The translations under genes were made by a program, and so were the position numbers. Shown here in pieces: positions 16,782-25,102 of a stretch of DNA of 42,316 nucleotides; the stretch's first letter is position 1, and each line of letters begins with the position of its first letter. The stretch comes from an uncultured Blautia sp. (GTDB lineage: Bacteria > Bacillota > Clostridia > Lachnospirales > Lachnospiraceae), in assembly GCA_900541345.1 (NCBI GenBank), contig UQJE01000014.1, forward strand, positions 1 through 42,316. Reading direction: 5' to 3'. A model generated the notes under the pieces. That model was not told the DNA's origin, did no database searches, and saw only the letters and a list, made by a program, of their open reading frames with translations.

Positions 16782-17875
16782 AATAAAACACCTTCCTTTA
16801 CTTTTACAATAACAGGCTCTCCGCCAGAAGGAGTCCAGATATTTTCAGCATCCGGCGCCATAGCGCGGATCGCTGTTTCTTCACTTGCAATATAGACAAC
16901 ATCATTCTTTTCACCTACAACCATAGAGCGGAGCTTCAGGCGGTCGTTAAGCGCCATCAATCCGCCATTAAAACCAAACACAATAGAAAAAGGTCCGGTA
17001 ATCAAAAGACTCGGAAACATAGTCCTTAAGAAGGTGTGCTTTTTTTGGTCTTCAAGATTCTTTTTTGATGCAATGGTACTCCAAAAGGGAGCGGCGATTA
17101 CACTGGCAGCTTCCTCAAGAGTAAGCCCCTGTCTGCGAAGAAGATAGTCCAGAACATAAGTAATAACTTCCGTATCGGTTTGAAGAGTACATTTGTATCC
17201 GAACATTTCTATAAATCGCCGGTTAGCGTCGTAGGAGGAAATTTCACCGTTATGGACAACAGAAGCATCCAGAAGAGTGAAGGGGTGAGCGCCGCCCCAC
17301 CAGCCCGGCGTATTAGTAGGATAACGACCATGCGCAGTCCAGGAATATCCTTTGTATTCATCTAATTTATAAAAAACACCGATGTCTTCAGGATAACCTA
17401 CTGCTTTGAATGCCCCCATGTTTTTTCCGCTGGAAAAGATATAAGCGCCATGCATTTCCGTGTTGATTTTCATTACTGTGCGCACCACAAACTCTTTTTC
17501 GTCTAACTGCATAGATGTGAGAAGAGATTTTAATGGTGCTACAAAGTATCGCCATATAATTGGTTCATCTGTGATTGTCGGCAATTTTCTTGTAGGGATA
17601 ATTTCGGACTGTACAATTTCGAAGCGTTCTTTTAAAAATGCTTCGCATTCTTTTCTGGTAGTCCTGCTGTCAAAAAATATATGAAATGCATAAAAGTCTT
17701 TATAATCCGGATAAATTCCATAACCGGCAAAGCCGCCTCCCAGACCATTGGAGCGGTCATGCATGGGTCTCATAGCATTGATGATGGTGTCTCCGGGTAT
17801 CTTTTTTCCTTCTCTGGAAATTACAGCTGCAATGGCACAGCCGGAAGGAATACGTACTTGACCTTCTATTTTCAT
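16778..17875 (-). CDS. Glutamate synthase class II glutaminase subunit (GltB1-type)
   Basis: Class II glutamine amidotransferase domain that releases ammonia from glutamine for the synthase subunit. Cys13 in PSGCAIAAV is the likely nucleophile, so a 12-residue leader would have to be removed, as happens in PurF and GltB. Further marks are AHGRYPTNTPG, ASVVHNGEISSYDANR (the HNGE motif) and TDTEVITY. Length 365. GGAAGGCAAAGGAC precedes the ATG. It is the first gene of the minus-strand nitrogen operon and is preceded by a promoter and attenuator. Class II folds also occur in other proteins, but the operon partners make this assignment firm. Confidence 0.92.
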   Translation of the reverse strand: MKIEGQVRIPSGCAIAAVISREGKKIPGDTIINAMRPMHDRSNGLGGGFAGYGIYPDYKDFYAFHIFFDSRTTRKECEAFLKERFEIVQSEIIPTRKLPTITDEPIIWRYFVAPLKSLLTSMQLDEKEFVVRTVMKINTEMHGAYIFSSGKNMGAFKAVGYPEDIGVFYKLDEYKGYSWTAHGRYPTNTPGWWGGAHPFTLLDASVVHNGEISSYDANRRFIEMFGYKCTLQTDTEVITYVLDYLLRRQGLTLEEAASVIAAPFWSTIASKKNLEDQKKHTFLRTMFPSLLITGPFSIVFGFNGGLMALNDRLKLRSMVVGEKNDVVYIASEETAIRAMAPDAENIWTPSGGEPVIVKVKEGVLL

Positions 17876-17913
17876 TGTCCTTTGCCTTCCTTTCTTATAA
17901 TAAAATAAAAAAA

Positions 17914-17968
17914 AGGGTCCATTTAAAAAGCAGAGAATACCTGCTTTTTAAATGAACGCCTTTGCTCA
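17914..17968 (-). promoter_or_regulatory. Hexaloop attenuator leading the gltB operon
   Basis: Read on the minus strand, TGAGC[AAAGGC]GTTCA (17968 to 17953) forms a hairpin with a six-base loop having A at position 1 and G at 4, the ANTAR recognition pattern. Its 3' arm is shared with a strong terminator stem (17957-17941 with 17933-17917) that ends in a run of T (17914 down to 17907). The two folds exclude each other. Only one hexaloop is seen, whereas described ANTAR sites have two. The rest of the 329-base gap 17876-18204 holds the two promoters and the plus-strand attenuators. Confidence 0.7.
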
Positions 17969-17976
17969 TACGTATA

Positions 17977-18005
17977 TTTATACAACGGTTCGAAATATTT
18001 GTCAA
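17977..18005 (-). promoter_or_regulatory. Promoter of the gltB operon
   Basis: On the minus strand TTGACA (18005-18000), 17-bp spacer, TATAAA (17982-17977). Transcription would start near 17970, so the hexaloop hairpin is at the extreme 5' end of the RNA. Confidence 0.8.
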
Positions 18006-18023
18006 TTGCATTTGAAAAAAATA

Positions 18024-18053
18024 TTGACAAGAAGGTTTATACGGTGTTATTAT
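18024..18053 (+). promoter_or_regulatory. Promoter of the glnN operon
   Basis: TTGACA (18024-18029), 18-bp spacer, TATTAT (18048-18053). It is back to back with the gltB promoter; the two -35 boxes are separated by 18 bp. Confidence 0.75.
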
Positions 18054-18062
18054 GCAATGCAT

Positions 18063-18108
18063 AAAGGCAAGGGCGTCTTTGAGAATATAATCTCAGAGAC
18101 GCTTTTTT
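18063..18108 (+). promoter_or_regulatory. First hexaloop attenuator of the glnN leader
   Basis: AAAGGC[AAGGGC]GTCTTT (18063-18080) makes a 6-bp stem with hexaloop AAGGGC (A1, G4). Its 3' half is also the 5' arm of a 12-bp terminator (18073-18084 with 18091-18102) ended by six T (18103-18108). Formation of the hexaloop hairpin would block the terminator. Confidence 0.72.
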
Positions 18109-18132
18109 CATTGCTAAAATAAAGATATAGAA

Positions 18133-18185
18133 GAAGGCAAGGGCGTCTTTCATCCAGGTATACGGAAGATTCCCCTGCCTTTTTT
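18133..18185 (+). promoter_or_regulatory. Second hexaloop attenuator of the glnN leader
   Basis: The same hexaloop block recurs: AAGGC[AAGGGC]GTCTT at 18134-18149. The segment AAGGCAAGGG (18134-18143) also pairs with CCCTGCCTT (18173-18181), one A bulged, to form a terminator followed by a T run to 18185. The ribosome site of glnN (AAGGAG) follows immediately. Two switches in series suggest tight control. Confidence 0.7.
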
Positions 18186-18204
18186 ATGCGAAAGGAGTAC
18201 TATT

Positions 18205-20307
18205 ATGAAAAAAAATGATGTTTCAAAATACTTTGGTTGTATGGTTTTTGACGACAGGGTTATGAAAGCAAGATTGTCGGCAAAAGTATACCAGTCTTTA
18301 AGAAAAACGATTGACGAGGGTGTGAAACTGGACAGCAGTGTAGCGGACGTTGTGGCAGAAGAGATGAAAGAATGGGCTGTATCAAAAGGCGCAACGCATT
18401 ATACACACTGGTTTCAGCCATTGACTGGGATTACGGCAGAAAAACATGACAGCTTTATTTCTCCTTCTCCAAATGGCGGAGTAATCATGGAATTTTCCGG
18501 AAAAGAGTTAATTAAAGGGGAGCCGGATGCATCTTCCTTTCCTTCTGGGGGGTTAAGAGCTACCTTCGAAGCAAGAGGATATACGGCATGGGATCCTACT
18601 TCTTATGCATTTATTAAAGGGAAAACTTTATGCATTCCAACGGCCTTTTGTTCCTATGGAGGAGAAGCTCTTGATAAAAAAACACCTCTTCTTCGTTCTA
18701 TGAAGGCACTGAATAAACAGGCACTTCGGATTTTATGTCTCTTTGGAAATGATAAAGTGTCCTATGTTACAACTTCTGTAGGCCCAGAACAGGAATATTT
18801 TCTGATAACAAAAGAAATGTACGATCAAAGAAAAGATCTTCAGTTTACAGGCCGTACTTTATTTGGGGCAAGACCTCCTAAGGGACAGGAGATGGATGAT
18901 CATTACTTCGGCGTAATCAAACCCAGGGTAGCCGCTTATATGGACGATTTAAATAAGGAACTCTGGAAACTTGGTATTTTTGCGAAAACACAGCATAATG
19001 AAGTGGCTCCGGCACAGCATGAGCTAGCACCTATTTATACAACAACCAATATTGCTACGGATCATAATCAGCTGACAATGGAAATGATGCAAAAAGTAGC
19101 TGCAAGGCATGGACTTGTCTGCCTTCTTCACGAAAAGCCATTTGCAGGAGTAAACGGAAGCGGAAAGCATAACAACTGGTCTATTTCCACAGACACAGGT
19201 ATAAATCTTCTCTCACCGGGGGAGACGCCATATGAGAATGCTCAGTTTTTGTTGTTTCTGTGTGCGGTGATTAAAGCAGTAGATGATTATCAAGATCTTC
19301 TGAGACTGTCTGTAGCGACTGCCGGAAATGACCATCGTCTTGGTGCGAATGAAGCTCCGCCTGCTGTAGTATCCATGTTCTTGGGAGACGAGCTGAACGG
19401 CGTATTAGAGGCAATTGAAAAAGATATTCCGTATGCAGGAGCAGAAAAAACACAAATGAAACTCGGCGTAGATGTACTTCCGAAATTTAACAGGGATACA
19501 ACAGATAGAAACCGTACCTCGCCATTTGCTTTTACAGGAAATAAATTTGAATTCCGTATGTTGGGATCTTCCAACAGTATCGCGTGTGCCAACATGATGC
19601 TTAATAGTGCAGTAGCCGAGAGTCTGAAAATCTATGCAGACAGACTGGAAAGTGCAGAAGATTTTGAAGAAACACTTCATGCAATGATTCGAAAAACTAT
19701 CAAAGATCATAAAAGGATTATTTTTAATGGCAATGGCTATGATGATAAATGGATAAAAGAGGCAACGGAAATAAGAGGGCTTCTGAATTATCCGACAACA
19801 CCGGATTGTATGCCGCATCTGTTGGATGAAAAAAACGTCAGAATGCTTACCTCACATAAGGTGTTCTCTAAAGCTGAACTGGAATCAAGATGCGAGATTA
19901 TGTTGGAAAATTACTGCAAGACCATTGTAATAGAAGCAAATACTATGGTGGATATGGCAAAAAGAGAAATCATTCCGGCAGTAGAAGCCTATGTAATGGA
20001 ACTGGCAAAGACAATTTCTTTAAAAAAGAGTGTAAATGAGACGTTGGCATGTCAGTATGAAAGCAGCCTGATAAAGAGACTTTCTTCACTTACAGATCAG
20101 ATGGCATTTCAGACAGATGCATTGGAAAATGCACTGATAAAAATTCAGGATGCGGAAGATATTGAAGAACAGGCTTGTGAGCTCAGAGATACTGTATTAA
20201 CCAGAATGCAGGAACTGAGAATTGTCTGTGATGAAGCAGAAACTGTTACAGCAAAGAAGTATTGGCCTTTCCCAACATATGGGGATTTGCTGTTTAGCGT
20301 AAAATAA
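18205..20307 (+). CDS. glnN: Glutamine synthetase type III
   Basis: ATP-dependent synthesis of glutamine from glutamate and ammonium by the GSIII class, common in Bacteroides, cyanobacteria and gut Clostridia. At 700 residues it has the size of this class. Visible marks are the N-terminal FGCMVFDDRVMKARL, the GSIII block THWFQPLTG…EKHDSF, QEYFLI, EVAPAQHELAPIY, NGSGKHNNWS, and NRTSPFAFTGNKFEFRMLGSS. The predicted leader has two tandem attenuators. It heads an operon with asnB, pyrG, purF and dapL and is probably the main glutamine-forming enzyme of the cell, because the other GS homologue nearby lacks key residues. Confidence 0.95.
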   Translation: MKKNDVSKYFGCMVFDDRVMKARLSAKVYQSLRKTIDEGVKLDSSVADVVAEEMKEWAVSKGATHYTHWFQPLTGITAEKHDSFISPSPNGGVIMEFSGKELIKGEPDASSFPSGGLRATFEARGYTAWDPTSYAFIKGKTLCIPTAFCSYGGEALDKKTPLLRSMKALNKQALRILCLFGNDKVSYVTTSVGPEQEYFLITKEMYDQRKDLQFTGRTLFGARPPKGQEMDDHYFGVIKPRVAAYMDDLNKELWKLGIFAKTQHNEVAPAQHELAPIYTTTNIATDHNQLTMEMMQKVAARHGLVCLLHEKPFAGVNGSGKHNNWSISTDTGINLLSPGETPYENAQFLLFLCAVIKAVDDYQDLLRLSVATAGNDHRLGANEAPPAVVSMFLGDELNGVLEAIEKDIPYAGAEKTQMKLGVDVLPKFNRDTTDRNRTSPFAFTGNKFEFRMLGSSNSIACANMMLNSAVAESLKIYADRLESAEDFEETLHAMIRKTIKDHKRIIFNGNGYDDKWIKEATEIRGLLNYPTTPDCMPHLLDEKNVRMLTSHKVFSKAELESRCEIMLENYCKTIVIEANTMVDMAKREIIPAVEAYVMELAKTISLKKSVNETLACQYESSLIKRLSSLTDQMAFQTDALENALIKIQDAEDIEEQACELRDTVLTRMQELRIVCDEAETVTAKKYWPFPTYGDLLFSVK

Positions 20308-20387
20308 ATTGAAAATACAGGGACTGTTTACAGCGAGTATGGGATGGTGAGAGCCATACAGCAGATCTGAAAATGGAGGTAAAATGT

Positions 20388-21967
20388 ATGTGTTCGATTA
20401 TGGGATATTGTGGGGCGGGAGCCGATTTTGATAAATTCAGACAAGGCTTTGACAGAACTGTTTCCAGGGGACCAGACGACAGCCGGATTATCGATACGGG
20501 AAACGGTCTTTTAGGGTTTCACAGGCTGGCTATTATGGGTCTGACACCTTCCGGGATGCAGCCCTTCCGGCTGGACAGCAGCTATGTAGTCTGTAACGGA
20601 GAAATATATGGATTTGAGAAGATAAGAGAAGAACTGTCCGACCGCTACATTTTTGAAAGTGATTCGGATTGTGAAATCCTTCTGCCTTTGTACAAAGAAT
20701 ATGGTACGGATATGTTGCCATGTTAGATGCTGAATTCGCATTAATTCTCTATGATGGTGAAAAGGGAGAATATATTGCGGCTAGAGATCCTATTGGAATT
20801 CGTCCTCTGTATTACGGATATGACGAAAAAGGTGTGATTCTGTTTGCCAGCGAAGGTAAAAATCTGGTAGGACTAACAGACAGAATCATGCCCTTTCCGC
20901 CCGGACATTATTATAAAGACGGCAGTTTTATCTGCTATCGTAATATTGCTGAAACAGAACAGGTATGTCATGATGATTTGGAAACGGTCTGCCGGAATAT
21001 TCATGATTTGTTGATTGCAGGCGTAAAAAAGCGTCTTGTAGCAGATGCCAGGGTAGGATTCCTTCTTTCAGGAGGATTGGATTCTTCTCTTGTATGTTCT
21101 ATTGCTGCCAGAGAGAGTCATGAGCCTATCCGTACTTTTGCCATTGGCATGAGTAACGATGCCATCGACTTAAGATACGCCAGACAAACGGCAGATTATA
21201 TAGGCAGCGAGCATACAGAAATTTATATGACGCCAGATGAAGTTACAGATACTCTGGAAGAAGTGATTCAAATTCTGGGAACTTATGATATAACGACGAT
21301 ACGGGCATCAATAGGTATGTATCTTGTATGTAAGGCAATTCATGAGCAGACAGATATTCGTGTCCTTTTAACAGGTGAAATATCGGATGAATTATTTGGT
21401 TATAAATACACAGATTTCGCACCGGATGCGTGTGCCTTTCAAAAAGAATCACAGAAAAGAATCCGTGAACTGCATATGTATGATGTTCTGCGCGCAGACC
21501 GCTGTATTTCCGTAAATTCCCTGGAAGCAAGGGTTCCGTTTGGCGATTTGGATTTTGTAAAATATGTGATGTCCATAAATCCAGAATTGAAGCTGAATAC
21601 GTATGGAAAGGGAAAATATCTTCTTCGTCATGGATTTGAAAAGGGGGCATATCTTCCGGATGAAATTCTTTGGAGAGAAAAAGCAGCGTTTTCAGATGCG
21701 GTAGGTCATTCTATGGTTGATTATCTGAAAGAATATGCAGAGCGCAGGTACAGTGATAAGGAGTTTGAAGAAAAATGTGAAACCTATACATATGCCCGGC
21801 CTTTTACGAAAGAGTCATTATTATACAGAGAAATTTTTGAAAAGTATTATCCGGGTCAGGCAGAGATGATTGTAGATTTCTGGATGCCGAATAAAGAATG
21901 GGAAGGGTGCAATGTAAATGATCCTTCAGCGAGAGTGCTTTCAAATTATGGCAGCAGTGGAAAATAA
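20388..21967 (+). pseudogene. asnB: Asparagine synthetase (glutamine-hydrolysing), frameshifted
   Basis: AsnB makes asparagine from aspartate using glutamine and ATP. GTG/ATG choice: ATG 20388 gives MCSI with Cys2 as the glutaminase nucleophile and GGAGGT 7 bases upstream; the ATG at 20373 would bury it. The first frame stops at 20726 after about 112 residues, in the middle of the glutaminase domain. The second frame (from 20720) continues exactly where AsnB should: LDAEFALILYDG, RDPIGIRPLYYG, then the synthetase P-loop LSGGLDSSL. Adding one base near 20715-20717 (TT to TTT) gives a continuous 526-residue protein reading …DMFAMLDAEF…. This is a one-base loss: a real mutation, a slippage site, or a sequence error. 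A working split enzyme is unlikely because the break is inside a fold. Confidence 0.9.
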
Positions 21968-22028
21968 AAGAAGTTTTTGAAAAGAGTTTGATAAAAGCAG
22001 GAAAATTCAGAGAAGGAAGTTAAGAATC

Positions 22029-23639
22029 ATGGCGAAATATATTTTTGTAACAGGCGGTGTAGTATCTGGTCTTGGAAAAGGAATTACAGCGGCTTCCCTT
22101 GGAAGACTTTTAAAAGCAAGGGGACTGAAAGTTGCTGCACAGAAGTTAGATCCGTATATTAACGTTGACCCGGGGACTATGAGTCCATATCAGCATGGTG
22201 AAGTATTCGTGACAGAAGATGGAGCAGAAACAGATTTGGATTTGGGGCATTATGAGAGATTTATTGATGAAAATTTAAACAAATATTCAAACCTGACTAC
22301 GGGAAAGGTTTACTGGAATGTATTAAATAAGGAAAGAAGAGGAGAGTATCTTGGCTCTACAGTTCAGGTAATTCCTCATATTACAAACGAAATCAAAGAA
22401 TTTGTGTATAATGTAGGGAAAAAAACAGATGCAGATATAGTGATAACGGAGATTGGCGGAACAATCGGCGATATTGAATCTCAGCCGTTTTTGGAGGCGG
22501 TACGCCAGATTTCTCTGGAAGTCGGTAAAGAGAACAGCTTATTTATTCACGTGACATTAGTTCCTTATTTAAGTGGCTCTGAAGAGCATAAATCAAAACC
22601 AACGCAGCATTCTGTCAAGGAACTTCGGGGAATGGGCGTGAGTCCTGATATTATCGTATTAAGAACGGATAAGCCTTTGGAAGAAGCCATATTCCGGAAA
22701 ATATCACTTTTTTGTAATGTGAAGCCGGATTGTGTAATTGAAAACAGAACATTAAAAAATTTGTACGAAGCGCCATTGATGCTGGAAGAGTCTGGCTTTT
22801 CCGATGTCGTGTGCAGAGAACTTAATATAGAGGCATCAAAACCTGATCTGGAGGAATGGAAACAGATGGTAGATCATATTCAAAATCGCTCCGGGGAAGT
22901 GCACATCGGTCTTGTTGGAAAATATGTAAAGCTTCACGATGCATATCTTTCTGTGGCAGAAGCGTTGGACCATGCAGGGTATGAACGGGATACATTTGTG
23001 AAAATACACTGGATTGATTCAGAAAAGATTACAAAAGAGAATGCAAATGAGGTATTAAAAGATCTGGATGGGATTATTATCCCGGGAGGGTTTGGAAATC
23101 GTGGCATAGAGGGAATGATCCTGTCGGCAAAATATGCCCGCGAAAATCATATTCCTTATTTAGGCATTTGTCTTGGAATGCAGGTTGCTGTCATTGAGTT
23201 TGCGAGAAATGTTGCGGGATTTAAAGATGCTCATTCCGGAGAATTTGATGAAACGTGTACTGATAAAGTTATCGATTTTATTCCGGGACAGAGGGAGGAA
23301 AAAGATAAAGGCGGAACTCTGCGCCTGGGAAGTTATCCGTGCAGTATTAAATCAGGAACAAAAATGGCAGAATGTTACGGTGACATAATAATTTATGAGC
23401 GTCACCGCCATCGTTATGAGTTTAACAATGAGTATCGCGAGGTTCTGACAGAATCCGGACTTGTGATTAGCGGAACTTCGCCTGATGGAAGATTGGTAGA
23501 AACGGTGGAACTTCATGAACAGCCGTTTTTTGTTGGAGTACAGTTCCATCCGGAATTTAAAAGCCGTCCAAATCAGCCCCATCCGTTGTTTAAAGAATTT
23601 ATTGGCGCAGCGTTGAAAAAGTCAAAACAAAATAAATAA
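22029..23639 (+). CDS. pyrG: CTP synthase
   Basis: Forms CTP from UTP with ATP and glutamine. The N-terminal synthetase domain starts KYIFVTGGVVSGLGKGITAASLG with P-loop, then DPYINVDPGTMSPYQHGEVFVTEDGAETDLDLGHYERF. The C-terminal class I glutaminase domain has the nucleophile in LGICLGMQ and the His-Glu end VQFHPEFKSRP. Length 536 is standard. GAAGGAAG precedes the start. No antitermination repeat of the type found before B. subtilis pyrG is seen; here pyrG is inside a glutamine-centred operon instead. Confidence 0.97.
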   Translation: MAKYIFVTGGVVSGLGKGITAASLGRLLKARGLKVAAQKLDPYINVDPGTMSPYQHGEVFVTEDGAETDLDLGHYERFIDENLNKYSNLTTGKVYWNVLNKERRGEYLGSTVQVIPHITNEIKEFVYNVGKKTDADIVITEIGGTIGDIESQPFLEAVRQISLEVGKENSLFIHVTLVPYLSGSEEHKSKPTQHSVKELRGMGVSPDIIVLRTDKPLEEAIFRKISLFCNVKPDCVIENRTLKNLYEAPLMLEESGFSDVVCRELNIEASKPDLEEWKQMVDHIQNRSGEVHIGLVGKYVKLHDAYLSVAEALDHAGYERDTFVKIHWIDSEKITKENANEVLKDLDGIIIPGGFGNRGIEGMILSAKYARENHIPYLGICLGMQVAVIEFARNVAGFKDAHSGEFDETCTDKVIDFIPGQREEKDKGGTLRLGSYPCSIKSGTKMAECYGDIIIYERHRHRYEFNNEYREVLTESGLVISGTSPDGRLVETVELHEQPFFVGVQFHPEFKSRPNQPHPLFKEFIGAALKKSKQNK

Positions 23640-23655
23640 TGCAGAGGTGGGAATA

Positions 23656-25080
23656 ATGTCTGTTCATGAAGAGTGTGGCGTGTTTGGGGTTGTGAGCACA
23701 AAAAAAGAAAATGTTGCGGAAATTGCTTATTATGGATTGTATGCCTTGCAGCACAGAGGGCAGGAAAGCTGTGGGATAGTTGTGAATGACGATGGTGTAT
23801 TCTCCTCTTATAAGGAACTTGGACTTATAAGCGAAGTGTTTTCAAAAGATACATTATCCAGTTTATCTGAGGGAACTATGGCAGTAGGGCATGTAAGGTA
23901 TGGGACGACCGGAGGAGCAACACGAGATAACTGCCAGCTGCTTGAGGTGAATCATCAGAAAGGAAAAATGGCACTGGCACATAATGGGAATTTGAGTAAC
24001 GCTCTGGAACTTCGGGATAAATTAGAGTTATCCGGAGCAATTTTTCATACAACCAGTGATACAGAAACCATAGCCTATGTCATTACAAGAGAAAGACTGA
24101 GGACATCAAGTATAGAAGAAGCAGTAAGTAATGCAATGAATTTACTGGAAGGTGCGTATTCACTGATTTTGATGTCGTCGACGAAGATGATTGCAGCAAG
24201 AGATCCTCATGGGTTCAGGCCGCTTTGTTATGGAAAACTGCCGGATGGAGGATATGTGGCTGCATCTGAAAGCTGCGCGTTATTGTCAGTAGGGGCAGAA
24301 CCTATCAGAGAACTGCTTCCGGGAGAAATTCTGGTATTCAGCCAAAATGGTGTAGAGTCAAGAAAAGAACATTGTGGAAAACAGCAGAAGAAAACATGTA
24401 TTTTTGAATATATTTATTTTGCAAGACCGGATTCAGTCATAGATGGAGTATCTGTTCACAAATCGCGAGTGAGAGCCGGAGAGCTTTTGGCAGAGAGTTA
24501 TCCGACTGAGGCGGATGTTGTAATTGGGGTTCCTGACAGTGGAATGGATGCAGCGCTTGGCTACGCGAATAAATCAGGTATTCCTTACGGAATCGGATTG
24601 ATTAAAAACAAATATATTGGAAGAACATTTATTGCAGCAAAGCAAAATGAGCGTCTGGATAAAGTCAGGATAAAGCTTTCTCCTGTAAAAAGTGTGACAG
24701 ACGGAAAGAGGATTATTCTTGTAGATGATTCAATTGTGAGAGGAACGACAAGCAAGCGCATTGTGAAGCTTTTGCGCGATGCAGGAGCAAAAGAAATACA
24801 TATGAGAATTTCGGCTCCTCCATTTCTGCATCCGTGCTATTATGGAACAGATATTGATTCGGAAGAGAATCTGATTGCCTGCCACCACAGCATGGCAGAA
24901 ATTGCAGAGATTATAGGAGTGGATTCTTTGGGATATTTAGAGATAGATAAACTTGGAAATCTGATTGACAGCGAAGGTTATTGTGCTGCCTGTTTTCACG
25001 GAAAATATCCGACAAAAATTCCGGTCGATTTACGAAAAGACCATTTTGAGAGAAGATTGTCTGAAAATGTAGAATATTAA
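23656..25080 (+). CDS. purF: Amidophosphoribosyltransferase
   Basis: First step of purine synthesis: PRPP and glutamine to phosphoribosylamine. Class II glutaminase with Cys7 in HEECGVFGVV after a short propeptide, HRGQESCG, and HNGNL. The PRPP loop is ILVDDSIVRGTTS near residue 360. Cysteines in KKTCIFEY and YCAACFHGKYP fit the Fe-S-containing Bacillus type, which is oxygen sensitive. Start ATG 23656 is set by AGAGGTGGG at 23643-23650; a GTG at 23647 lies inside that site. 474 residues. It is separated from pyrG by 16 bases and stands outside any pur operon. Confidence 0.96.
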   Translation: MSVHEECGVFGVVSTKKENVAEIAYYGLYALQHRGQESCGIVVNDDGVFSSYKELGLISEVFSKDTLSSLSEGTMAVGHVRYGTTGGATRDNCQLLEVNHQKGKMALAHNGNLSNALELRDKLELSGAIFHTTSDTETIAYVITRERLRTSSIEEAVSNAMNLLEGAYSLILMSSTKMIAARDPHGFRPLCYGKLPDGGYVAASESCALLSVGAEPIRELLPGEILVFSQNGVESRKEHCGKQQKKTCIFEYIYFARPDSVIDGVSVHKSRVRAGELLAESYPTEADVVIGVPDSGMDAALGYANKSGIPYGIGLIKNKYIGRTFIAAKQNERLDKVRIKLSPVKSVTDGKRIILVDDSIVRGTTSKRIVKLLRDAGAKEIHMRISAPPFLHPCYYGTDIDSEENLIACHHSMAEIAEIIGVDSLGYLEIDKLGNLIDSEGYCAACFHGKYPTKIPVDLRKDHFERRLSENVEY

Positions 25081-25102
25081 CTATGCAGGTGAGGAGAAAA
25101 GA

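Noticed and set aside
20720..21967. Second half of asnB as an independent gene
   Set aside because: It begins in the middle of the glutaminase domain at the exact homologous position, so a frameshift is a simpler explanation than a split enzyme.
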